From positions 1 through 5,174 of the forward strand of contig CANMXH010000161.1 of the NCBI GenBank assembly GCA_947501315.1: a stretch of DNA of 5,174 bases, written 5' to 3'. Numbering within the stretch: position 1 is the first letter of the stretch; every line of letters starts with the position of its first letter. The position numbers and the translations under genes are program-made. Positions 1 through 5,174 of the stretch are shown here, piece by piece. Origin of the DNA: Caulobacteraceae bacterium. Its GTDB lineage: Bacteria > Pseudomonadota > Alphaproteobacteria > Caulobacterales > Caulobacteraceae. The notes beneath the pieces were generated by a model. It did no database searches and had not been told where the DNA came from. It saw nothing but the letters and a program-made list of their open reading frames with translations.

Positions 1-184
1 CGCTCCGCGTCGGCGGGTCCAGCAGGACACCGAAATTCGGGCGGGTCTGGCTCTCGACCCGGGCGGCGACCTGGGCATGCGCCGCTCCGCCACCTATGGC
101 AAAGGCGGTCACGGCCATGGCCACGGCAGCGACGCCGACAACCAGACCGGAGATCATGCGGCTCGGGGTGCGGTCGGGGATCAT
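1..184 (-). CDS. Exported protein with signal peptide, function unknown (3' part outside window)
   Basis: Only the first 61 codons are inside the window; the reading frame is open to the left edge. The start at 184 is chosen because GGAGGG lies seven bases upstream on the minus strand, an ideal Shine-Dalgarno sequence. The product begins MIPDRTPSRM, followed by a hydrophobic segment rich in V, A and G at about residues 11-33, and an AHA|Q motif that looks like a signal peptidase I site after residue 37. The mature part starts QVAARVESQTRPNFGVLLDP. This indicates export through Sec to the periplasm, outer membrane or outside. I do not recognise the mature domain, and too little is visible to name it. 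It lies 13 bases downstream of the Sel1-repeat gene and is very likely in the same transcript. A second in-frame ATG at codon 10 is a less likely start because it would lose the basic n-region and the good ribosome site. Confidence 0.75.
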   Translation of the reverse strand, partial: MIPDRTPSRMISGLVVGVAAVAMAVTAFAIGGGAAHAQVAARVESQTRPNFGVLLDPPTRS

Positions 185-191
185 GCTTCAG

Positions 192-200
192 CCCTCCTTA
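192..200 (-). promoter_or_regulatory. Perfect Shine-Dalgarno overlapping the upstream stop codon
   Basis: Read on the minus strand, the TAA stop of the Sel1-repeat gene runs straight into GGAGGG, giving TAAGGAGG. This is the full complement of the usual 16S rRNA 3' end (CCUCCUUA). It sits seven bases before the ATG at 184. The ribosome ending the first gene would therefore sit on the initiation site of the second, which suggests translational coupling. It also settles the start of the downstream gene. Confidence 0.7.
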
Positions 201-1682
201 GCGGCGCTGTTGCGAACGGGAGACCTGGGCCAGCACGGCTTGCAGGCGGCCAGCCGAGGGGCCGAACCCGAACAGGGCGGAGTCGATCCTCAGGGCCACG
301 GCCTGGGCCTTGTCCTGGTCGGCCACCCCCGCCACACCCAGCGCGAAATAGCTCGACATGGCGAATTTGGCTTCCGGGCTGCCCTGACGGGCCGCCTCCT
401 CGAACCATTTGAAGGCGCGGGCATAGTCGGCGGGCAGGCCGATACCCTCGGCATACATGACCGCCAGCACCAGCTGGGCTTCTGACGAGCCGTTCACGGC
501 GGCCATCTGAATGGCACGAACGCGTTCCAGATTGGACAGCCGGCCCTCCATCGGGTTGCCCAGCATGGCCTCCAGTGTCTCGACCTGGCGTTTGGACAGC
601 TCCTCCGGCCGTTGGGCGACCGTCTCCGAGACGCCCAGATAGCGCAGGGCCCGGCCGACGTGCAGGAACGGCAGCTCCCCGGCCATCCGGCCGAGGGCAT
701 ATTCATAGGCGTCACCGCGCGGGCGACTTTCGTCAGAGAAGGGCACACCCGAACGCGGCGCAGCGGTCGGATAGAATTCGAACGGCGGCGTCCACTGCCG
801 TGCCTTGGTCTCGACGGAGCTCTGGTACTGGCCACGGCTCGGGGCCGAGCGCTCAAAATCCTTCAGCAGGACATAGGCACCGACATCGCCGGTCTGCACC
901 GCCAGATAGTTGTAAAGATAGGCGTCAACGTCGTTGCGCTGGAACAGGTTGGTCGCCGCACTGTAGCCCTTCTTGCTGGGCTCGGGGCGGTTGCTGCCGG
1001 GCTTGTAGCCCAGGGCCTCGCGGGCCTCGCGATTGTCCTGGGGCTCGCCGAACGGGCCATACAGGCTGTCGTGCAATCGCGCGAGGGTCCGGTAGCCATA
1101 GGCGTCACGGGTGGAAAGGATATAGATGACGCGGTCGCGCACCGCCTCCTGCTCTTCCCGCGTCATATCGCCCAGCTGGCGATCCAGCCGCTGATAGGCC
1201 GTGTGACGCTCCCAGGCGCGGCAGTCGTCATAGCGCGACAGGGGTCGCCAGTCGCCGAGGCTGCTGCGGTCGACGCGGTTGATCGGGGCGTAGCCCTCGT
1301 CATTGGCCAGCGCCATGGCGTACCAGGTGGCGCTTTCGATCGGGTCCTCGATGTTCTTGTCGGTCGACCGGTTCGCCGCATAGCGGCCGCCCAGCTCAAG
1401 CTGGGCGAAGAAATCACCGCGGAAGGCCGCGCGCCGCAGGGCCCGCAGGCCCGATTCCTGAGCGTTGAACTCTGATCCGGTCAGGGACGCCGGTCGCGGG
1501 CAGGCATTGGAAGCCGTATCGCTGCTTTGCCAGAACTGCACGCCGCTGCCGCCACCGTTGCCGCACGAGACCATGGCGACGGCCGTCAGCGCCAGCACGC
1601 CGGCGACCGCGGCGATAGCGACCGGAGCGCGGCCCTGACCAAAAGGGGAGCCGCCTTCCTTGTTGGATCGACTCTCGCTCAT
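198..1682 (-). CDS. Sel1-repeat (TPR-like) exported or membrane-anchored protein
   Basis: This is a 494-residue protein. Residues 1-18 are polar, then a hydrophobic stretch at about 19-39 ends in MVSC with Cys40 followed by GNGGG. That is either a lipoprotein signal with an imperfect lipobox (Met at -3) or a single N-terminal membrane anchor. A Sel1-like repeat is visible at about residues 87-128 (FRGDFFAQLELGGRYA, then SATWYAMAL). Two clear repeats lie near the C-terminus at about 399-432 (SEAQLVLAVMYAEGIGLPAD, then AFKWFEEAA) and about 435-466 (SPEAKFAMSSYFALG). The 270 residues between them are unassigned, helical-looking and rich in Arg and Tyr. The only cysteines are 40, 61 and 154, so the last two could form a disulfide in the periplasm. 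Sel1 repeats are alpha-helical pairs that serve as protein-binding scaffolds, but the partner is unknown. The ribosome site before the ATG is a plain G-run. It is the first gene of a minus-strand pair with the exported protein ending at the window edge. Confidence 0.85.
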   Translation of the reverse strand: MSESRSNKEGGSPFGQGRAPVAIAAVAGVLALTAVAMVSCGNGGGSGVQFWQSSDTASNACPRPASLTGSEFNAQESGLRALRRAAFRGDFFAQLELGGRYAANRSTDKNIEDPIESATWYAMALANDEGYAPINRVDRSSLGDWRPLSRYDDCRAWERHTAYQRLDRQLGDMTREEQEAVRDRVIYILSTRDAYGYRTLARLHDSLYGPFGEPQDNREAREALGYKPGSNRPEPSKKGYSAATNLFQRNDVDAYLYNYLAVQTGDVGAYVLLKDFERSAPSRGQYQSSVETKARQWTPPFEFYPTAAPRSGVPFSDESRPRGDAYEYALGRMAGELPFLHVGRALRYLGVSETVAQRPEELSKRQVETLEAMLGNPMEGRLSNLERVRAIQMAAVNGSSEAQLVLAVMYAEGIGLPADYARAFKWFEEAARQGSPEAKFAMSSYFALGVAGVADQDKAQAVALRIDSALFGFGPSAGRLQAVLAQVSRSQQRR

Positions 1683-1727
1683 ACGCCCCCCGCACGGCTG
1701 GAAACGGGCCGCCTGACGCCCCTACGC

Positions 1728-1775
1728 TTAACCTTGCACAAGGCCGACAGTCCCGCCCCGTTAACCTTCTGTCAA
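1728..1775. promoter_or_regulatory. TTAACCTT direct repeats with CtrA-like box in divergent promoter region
   Basis: The octamer TTAACCTT occurs at 1728-1735 and 1761-1768, start to start 33 bases apart, about three helical turns. Each is followed by CAAG a few bases on. The second copy forms TTAA-N7-TCAA (1761-1775), one base off the CtrA consensus TTAA-N7-TTAA known from Caulobacter. The first copy overlaps the inverted repeat CCTTG-CA-CAAGG (1732-1743). On the minus strand TTGACA (1775-1770) is a perfect -35 element, placing the CtrA-like box over a possible promoter of the Sel1-repeat gene. No convincing -10 is visible 16-18 bases away, so the promoter itself is uncertain. Confidence 0.4.
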
Positions 1776-1937
1776 GATAAACGCCAGTTCGTGACAAAGC
1801 GGTGTCCGATCGCTGCATTTTTGTCAGCCGGAGTCAGTTTTTCACGGGAATCAGGGGGTTGCGTATTCGCCTGCCAGGGGAAACCCGGCCTCTCGCCAGT
1901 CCGGCAGCGGCTCCCTATATGATTCTTCCCGACCTCT

Positions 1938-1941
1938 GGAG
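1938..1941 (+). promoter_or_regulatory. Ribosome binding site deciding the start of the Met-sulfoxide reductase
   Basis: GGAG lies seven bases before the ATG at 1949. The frame stays open upstream to an ATG at 1802, but that longer start has no comparable site, and the extra 49 residues look like translated non-coding DNA. The site therefore supports the 163-residue product, whose length suits the family. Confidence 0.6.
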
Positions 1942-1948
1942 CGACCCG

Positions 1949-2440
1949 ATGGCCTATGCCTCCCGCGACGATCGACCCGCCGACAAGGCGGCCCGTTATG
2001 CCGAGGTCGAGGCTGAAATTCTGGCCGTTCTGGAGGGCGAGCCCGACCGGACGGCACGCATGGCCACGGTTGCCTCCATGCTGGCCGATGCCTTTCCCGC
2101 TTTTTTCTGGACCGGCTTTTACCGGGTGGACCCGGACAAGGCCGATGAACTGGTGGTCGGCCCCTACCAGGGCACCCTCGGCTGCCTGAGAATCGCCTTC
2201 GGTCGCGGCGTCTGCGGCGCGGCGGCAAGGGATCGGGTCACGCAGATCGTGGACGACGTTCACGCCTTCCCCGGGCACATCGCCTGCGACAGCCGCTCGG
2301 CCAGCGAGATCGTGGTCCCGGTATTCGACGCCTCGGGCACCCTGATCGCCGTGTTTGACGTGGACGCGACGGTAACCTCAGCCTTTGACGTCGTGGACGC
2401 CGAGGCCCTGGAACGGCTTATGGCCCGGGTGTTCGGCTGA
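1949..2440 (+). CDS. msrC: Free methionine-(R)-sulfoxide reductase (GAF-fold, MsrC/YebR type)
   Basis: This cytosolic enzyme reduces free L-methionine-(R)-sulfoxide to methionine, normally using thioredoxin, and so repairs oxidised methionine. The 163-residue product shows the family landmarks in order: FFWTGFYRVD (about 52-61), ELVVGPYQG (67-75), GCLRIAFGRGVCG (78-90), DVHAFPGHIACDSRSASEIV (103-122), and a final GTLIAVFDVDA strand (130-140). The three cysteines are at 79, 89 and 113. Their spacing of 10 and 24 residues equals that of Cys84, Cys94 and Cys118 in E. coli YebR, where the last is the catalytic residue and the others support disulfide recycling (recalled, not aligned here). The first 45 residues form the usual N-terminal helices. 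It is divergent from the Sel1-repeat gene and 103 bases upstream of the SDR gene, probably with its own promoter. Identification is firm; the choice of start is good but not certain. Confidence 0.93.
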   Translation: MAYASRDDRPADKAARYAEVEAEILAVLEGEPDRTARMATVASMLADAFPAFFWTGFYRVDPDKADELVVGPYQGTLGCLRIAFGRGVCGAAARDRVTQIVDDVHAFPGHIACDSRSASEIVVPVFDASGTLIAVFDVDATVTSAFDVVDAEALERLMARVFG

Positions 2441-2490
2441 TCTTCCGGACGCAGTGTAGGCTTCGAGGGGTGTTTCTGGCACCGATGGCC

Positions 2491-2522
2491 TTGGACATTG
2501 GACGCTCGGGACACTTAAGACC
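2491..2522 (+). promoter_or_regulatory. Possible promoter upstream of the SDR-lyase operon
   Basis: The 103-base gap between the reductase stop and the SDR start contains the tandem heptamer TTGGACA-TTGGACG at 2491-2504. Eleven bases after the second copy is CTTAAGAC (2514-2521), a partial match to the Caulobacter housekeeping -10 type GCTANAWC. TTGGAC is a weak -35. The arrangement could drive the downstream operon, but matches are partial. No intrinsic terminator for the upstream gene is visible in this gap, so read-through is also possible. Confidence 0.22.
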
Positions 2523-2543
2523 GGGCTTTTTGGGTGGCATGAC

Positions 2544-3221
2544 ATGACGGATCGGGTGATCGCAATCACAGGCGGCCATGGCGTCCTGGGCCGGGCCGTG
2601 GCCGAGGCCGCCCTGGCCTGCGGTCTGAAGGTCGCGATCATCGACCATGCCCCGGGTCAGTCCGTGCCCGAGGGCGTGCTCCAACTGGCCGGCGTTGACC
2701 TGACCGATCCCGCCTCGGCGCAGACAGCGATCGACACGGTGGCGGCGCATTTCGGCGGGCTCGACGCCCTGCTCAATATCGCGGGCGGCTTCGTCTGGCA
2801 GACCACCGACGACGCCGACCCCGCCTGGGCGAAGATGTTCGCCCTCAATGTCACCACCGCCCTGAACGCCAGCCGGGCCGCCCTGCCCCATCTGAAGGCC
2901 GCCGCTGAGGGCCGGATCGTCAATGTCGGGGCCAATGCGGCCCTGAAGAGCGCGGCCGGCATGGGGGCCTATGCCGCCTCCAAGGCCGGCGTCCACCGTC
3001 TGACCGAGAGCCTGGCCGAGGAGCTGAAGGACACCCCGGTGACCGTCAACGCCGTCCTGCCCTCGATCCTCGATACCGCCCGGAACCGCCAGGACATGCC
3101 CGACGCCGATCCGGCGAAATGGGTCGCCCCCGCCGACCTCGCCCGCGTCATGCTGTTCCTCGCCTCGCCCGAAAGCCGCGCCATCACCGGGGCGCTGATC
3201 CCGGTCACGGGCCGGGTCTGA
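2544..3221 (+). CDS. Short-chain dehydrogenase/reductase, dihydropteridine-reductase-like
   Basis: This 225-residue protein is a single Rossmann domain that binds NAD(P)H. The glycine motif is TGGHGVLG (residues 9-16), a GxxGxxG spacing, not the classical TGxxxGxG. Asp34 ends the second strand (VAIID), which favours NADH over NADPH. NIAGG (78-82) stands for the classical NNAG, Asn102 is in place, and YAASK (143-147) supplies the catalytic Tyr143 and Lys147. The classical catalytic serine, 13 residues before the Tyr, is Ala130 (IVNVGANAAL). Glycine spacing, this Ala, and the C-terminal AVLPSILDTARNRQDMPDAD region resemble quinonoid dihydropteridine reductase, as recalled from the mammalian enzyme. 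The substrate could be a pterin or another quinonoid or carbonyl compound. The ATG follows GGGTGG by six bases; an ATG five bases earlier is closed at once by TGA. Its stop overlaps the start of the lyase gene, so the two are co-translated. SDR family is certain; the subfamily is inference. Confidence 0.9.
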   Translation: MTDRVIAITGGHGVLGRAVAEAALACGLKVAIIDHAPGQSVPEGVLQLAGVDLTDPASAQTAIDTVAAHFGGLDALLNIAGGFVWQTTDDADPAWAKMFALNVTTALNASRAALPHLKAAAEGRIVNVGANAALKSAAGMGAYAASKAGVHRLTESLAEELKDTPVTVNAVLPSILDTARNRQDMPDADPAKWVAPADLARVMLFLASPESRAITGALIPVTGRV

Positions 3222-4129
3222 TGCCGGCCGCGTCGGATCGGGAGATCCCGCAGGGTCGACGAGCGCGGCCAATCGAGCTGACCCGTTCCGTCCTCTATCT
3301 GCCCGCCAGCAATCCACGGGCGATCGAAAAGGCCCGCGACCTGAACGCCGACGCCGTGATCCTCGACCTCGAGGACGCCGTCGCGCCCGACGCCAAGGCC
3401 GGGGCCCGGCAGGCCGCCGTCGCGGCCCTGACCACCGGCGGCTTCCGCGCCCGGGTCGGGGCCCGGATCAACGGGCTCGACACCCCCTGGGGTGCCGACG
3501 ACCTCGCCGCCCTGTCCGGTCTGACGCCCGATTTCGTGGTCGCCCCCAAGATCGAGAGCCCCGAGGCCGTGCAGGCGGTCGCCGCCCGCCTGCCCGACAG
3601 CGTGGCCCTTTGGATCATGGTCGAGACCCCCCTGTCGGTGCTGCGGCTCGACGCCATCGCCGGGGCCGGAGCCCCCCTCGCCGCCCTGATGCTGGGTATC
3701 AATGATTTCGGCGAGCGGATGAATCTGGTGCTCGGCCCGGACCGCGAGCCGCTCAAGCCCTGGCTGGCCGCCGTCGTCGCCGCCGCGCGTGGCCACGGCC
3801 TGCTGGCCATCGACGGCGTGGTCAATGCCACCGACGACGCCGACCGCCTGCGGACCGAATGCCTGCAGGGCCGCGCCTTCGGCTTCGACGGCAAGAGCCT
3901 GATCCATCCAGCCCAGATCGAGGCCGCCAACACCGCCTTCTCCCCCTCGGCCGAAGAGGTCGCCCGGGCCCGTGAGGTCGTCGCCGCCTTCGCCTCGGCC
4001 GACGCTGAGGGCAAGGGCGCGATCCGCGTCGGCTACCGCATGGTCGAACGCCTGCATCTCGACGCCGCCCACCGCCTGCTGGCCCGTCACGCAGCGGCCT
4101 CGACGCCGTCCGGACTCAGGCCTATCTAG
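3221..4129 (+). CDS. CitE-like acyl-CoA lyase (HpcH/HpaI aldolase/citrate lyase family)
   Basis: This 302-residue TIM-barrel protein carries the CitE-type signature: RSVLYLPASNP (22-32), DAVILDLEDAVAPDAK (44-59), RING with Arg82 expected to bind the thioester carbonyl (82-85), PKIE (109-112), ETPLSVL with Glu135, LGINDFG with Asp162, and GFDGKSLIHPAQI (221-233). Glu135 and Asp162 are the expected Mg2+ ligands. Such enzymes make or break a C-C bond in 3-hydroxyacyl-CoA compounds, for example malyl-CoA, beta-methylmalyl-CoA or citramalyl-CoA. No citrate lyase alpha or gamma subunit gene is adjacent, so a stand-alone CoA lyase is more likely than true citrate lyase beta subunit. Length fits CitE or CLYBL-type proteins and is shorter than I recall for malyl-CoA lyases. 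The start at 3221 is chosen for its TGATG overlap with the SDR stop; the frame extends further up inside the SDR gene, but those codons are shadow sequence. Exact substrate is unknown. Confidence 0.88.
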   Translation: MPAASDREIPQGRRARPIELTRSVLYLPASNPRAIEKARDLNADAVILDLEDAVAPDAKAGARQAAVAALTTGGFRARVGARINGLDTPWGADDLAALSGLTPDFVVAPKIESPEAVQAVAARLPDSVALWIMVETPLSVLRLDAIAGAGAPLAALMLGINDFGERMNLVLGPDREPLKPWLAAVVAAARGHGLLAIDGVVNATDDADRLRTECLQGRAFGFDGKSLIHPAQIEAANTAFSPSAEEVARAREVVAAFASADAEGKGAIRVGYRMVERLHLDAAHRLLARHAAASTPSGLRPI

Positions 4130-4149
4130 TCCCTCCAGAAAAACAGAAC

Positions 4150-4175
4150 CCGGCCCTCAAGTAGCGAGGCGCCGG
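4150..4175 (+). repeat. Bulged hairpin after the lyase gene
   Basis: CCGGC-CCTC (4150-4158) can pair with GAGG-C-GCCGG (4166-4175), giving nine base pairs with one bulged C and the loop AAGTAGC. It starts 20 bases after the lyase stop. There is no T-run after it, so it is not a standard intrinsic terminator. It may protect the 3' end of the SDR-lyase message or be part of a composite repeat with the next hairpin. Confidence 0.4.
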
Positions 4176-4181
4176 TCGTCA

Positions 4182-4199
4182 TCCCGGCGGAGGCCGGGA
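4182..4199. repeat. REP-like palindrome (TCCCGGC-GGAG-GCCGGGA)
   Basis: A perfect seven-base stem with loop GGAG lies between the lyase and ketoacyl synthase genes, preceded by CGTCA. The pattern GTCATCCCGGC...GCCGGGA is what I recall of dispersed intergenic palindromes in Caulobacterales and Sphingomonadales genomes. Copy number cannot be tested in one window, and no second copy occurs here. There is no following T-run, so a terminator role would have to be Rho-assisted or absent. Confidence 0.5.
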
Positions 4200-4222
4200 G
4201 CCGAGCGTTAGGGCCCCCTCTT

Positions 4223-5174
4223 ATGACCAACTCCGTCATCGCCGCCACCGGCCTGTTCACCCCCGAACAGTCGATCTCCAACGCCGAGCTGGTCGCCGCC
4301 TACAATGCATACGCCGAGCGTTTCAACGCCGACCACGCCGCCGAAATCGCCGAGGGTGATGTCGCCGCCCTGACCCCCTCCTCGGTCGAGTTCATCGAAA
4401 AGGCCTCGGGCATCAAATCGCGCTTTGTGCTCGACAAGGCCGGCGTCCTCGACCCCGCCCGCATGGCGCCGAACATCCCCGAGCGCGCCGACGAGGACCT
4501 GTCGATCATGGCCGAGATGGCCGTCGCCGCCGCGCGTCAGGCCATCGCCGCCTGGGGCAAGCCGGTCAGCGAGATCGGCGCCGTCCTGTGCGCCGCCTCC
4601 AACATGCCGCGCCCCTATCCGGCCCTGTCGATCGAGGTGCAGCAGGCCCTCGGCATCGGCGGCTTCGCCTTCGACATGAATGTGGCGTGCAGTTCGGCCA
4701 CCTTCGGCATCAAGACCGCCGCCGACTTCATCGCCTCGGGCTCGGTCAAGGCCGTGCTGATGGTCAATCCCGAGGTCTGCTCGGCACATCTGAATTTCAA
4801 GGACCGCGACAGCCATTTCATCTTCGGCGACGTCGCCACCGCCGTCATCGTCGAGGCCTCGGACCAGGCGGGTCCCGGCGGCTGGGACGTCATCGGCACG
4901 CGGCTGAAGACCGTCTATTCGAACAACATCCGCAACAACTTCGGCTTCCTGAACAACGCCGCGCCGGAAGGGATCGGCAAGCCGGACAAGCTGTTCATCC
5001 AGCAGGGCCGTAAGGTCTTCAAGGACGTGGTGCCGATGGTTTCGGAGATGATCATCGACCACGCGACCGAACTCGGCATCGATCCCGCGACCCTGACGCG
5101 GATGTGGCTGCACCAGGCCAATATCAACATGAACCAGTTCATCGGCCGCAAGGTACTGGGCCGCGAGCCGACGC
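4223..5174 (+). CDS. Beta-ketoacyl-ACP synthase III, long FabH2-like type (3' end outside window)
   Basis: KAS III is a thiolase-fold enzyme that condenses an acyl-CoA primer with malonyl-ACP, starting or feeding fatty-acid synthesis. The visible 317 residues contain GLFTPEQSISN (10-20), FIEKASGIKSRFVLD (57-71), FDMNVACSSATFGI with the catalytic Cys156 (150-163), and WLHQANINMN with the catalytic His297 (295-304). The active-site Asn (NTSS-type motif) is expected about 30 residues later, past the window end. Cys156 lies about 44 residues later than Cys112 of E. coli FabH, because of extra sequence at about residues 30-90. That insert and the RDRDSHFIFGD and SNNIRNNFGFLN stretches resemble Pseudomonas aeruginosa PA3286 (FabH2), reported to use octanoyl-CoA; this rests on memory, not alignment. 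No strong ribosome site precedes the ATG. It follows the SDR-lyase pair after 93 bases with two hairpins and may be cotranscribed. Housekeeping FabH is less likely given the length. Confidence 0.9.
   Translation, partial: MTNSVIAATGLFTPEQSISNAELVAAYNAYAERFNADHAAEIAEGDVAALTPSSVEFIEKASGIKSRFVLDKAGVLDPARMAPNIPERADEDLSIMAEMAVAAARQAIAAWGKPVSEIGAVLCAASNMPRPYPALSIEVQQALGIGGFAFDMNVACSSATFGIKTAADFIASGSVKAVLMVNPEVCSAHLNFKDRDSHFIFGDVATAVIVEASDQAGPGGWDVIGTRLKTVYSNNIRNNFGFLNNAAPEGIGKPDKLFIQQGRKVFKDVVPMVSEMIIDHATELGIDPATLTRMWLHQANINMNQFIGRKVLGREPT

Noticed and set aside
612..1475. Plus-strand open frame of 287 codons inside the Sel1-repeat gene
   Set aside because: Antisense shadow; the minus strand has signal or anchor segment and Sel1 repeats in a single intact frame.
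1914..1922. CTATATGAT as -10 of a promoter for the reductase gene
   Set aside because: No recognisable -35 lies 15-19 bases upstream, and the element is only about 27 bases from the start codon.
1802..1948. Longer start for the Met-sulfoxide reductase, adding 49 residues
   Set aside because: The extra residues match no part of the family, no ribosome site precedes the 1802 ATG, and the 1949 ATG has GGAG at ideal distance.
2470..2485. GGTGT-TTCTG-GCACC as terminator of the reductase gene
   Set aside because: Only five pairs including a G-T pair and no T-run follow, too weak to call.
2539..2547. ATG just before the SDR start
   Set aside because: It reads Met-Thr-stop, overlapping the true start. 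It could at most be a chance minimal frame.
3119..3220. Upstream start of the lyase frame inside the SDR gene
   Set aside because: These 34 codons give an Arg/Pro/His-rich shadow of the SDR reading frame; the ATG at 3221 fits the TGATG junction and family length.
2418..4090. Two long minus-strand open frames (299 and 373 codons) opposite the SDR and lyase genes
   Set aside because: Low-complexity Gly/Asp/Gln/Arg-rich translations, typical of antisense frames in GC-rich genes; the plus strand has complete motif-bearing proteins.
4208..5113. Minus-strand open frame of 301 codons opposite the ketoacyl synthase
   Set aside because: Gly/Asp/Val-rich shadow without recognisable motif; the plus strand carries the catalytic Cys and His motifs.

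Overview
The window is GC-rich and densely coded, with codons ending mostly in G or C. Protein style, short intergenic gaps, a CtrA-like TTAA-N7-TCAA box and a dispersed CCCGGC/GCCGGG hairpin all suggest an alphaproteobacterium of the Caulobacterales (Caulobacter/Brevundimonas type). That placement is inferred from pattern, not from a database search.

Left part, minus strand (1-1682): a two-gene unit read leftwards. The upstream gene encodes a 494-residue exported or membrane-anchored Sel1-repeat protein. Thirteen bases after its stop begins a second gene with a clear signal peptide, cut off by the window edge. The stop codon of the first gene is part of a perfect Shine-Dalgarno sequence for the second, so the two are probably translated together in an envelope role that cannot be named from sequence.

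Middle (1683-1948): a 266-base divergent intergenic region carrying two copies of TTAACCTT, one in a CtrA-like box that overlaps a TTGACA on the minus strand. To its right, on the plus strand, is a free methionine-(R)-sulfoxide reductase of the GAF-fold family with all three expected cysteines, an oxidative-damage repair enzyme (1949-2440).

Right part, plus strand (2544-5174): a short-chain dehydrogenase resembling dihydropteridine reductase, then, overlapping by one base (TGATG), a CitE-like HpcH/HpaI-family acyl-CoA lyase. After a 93-base gap with two hairpins comes a beta-ketoacyl-ACP synthase III of the long, FabH2-like type, truncated by the window end. The lyase handles CoA thioesters and the synthase condenses an acyl primer with malonyl-ACP, so the cluster may link acyl-CoA breakdown to fatty-acid synthesis. 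The SDR's place in it is unclear. No RNA gene, CRISPR array, IS element or phage gene was seen. No clearly new system is evident. The most interesting points are the SDR active site, the SDR-lyase coupling and the regulatory DNA.
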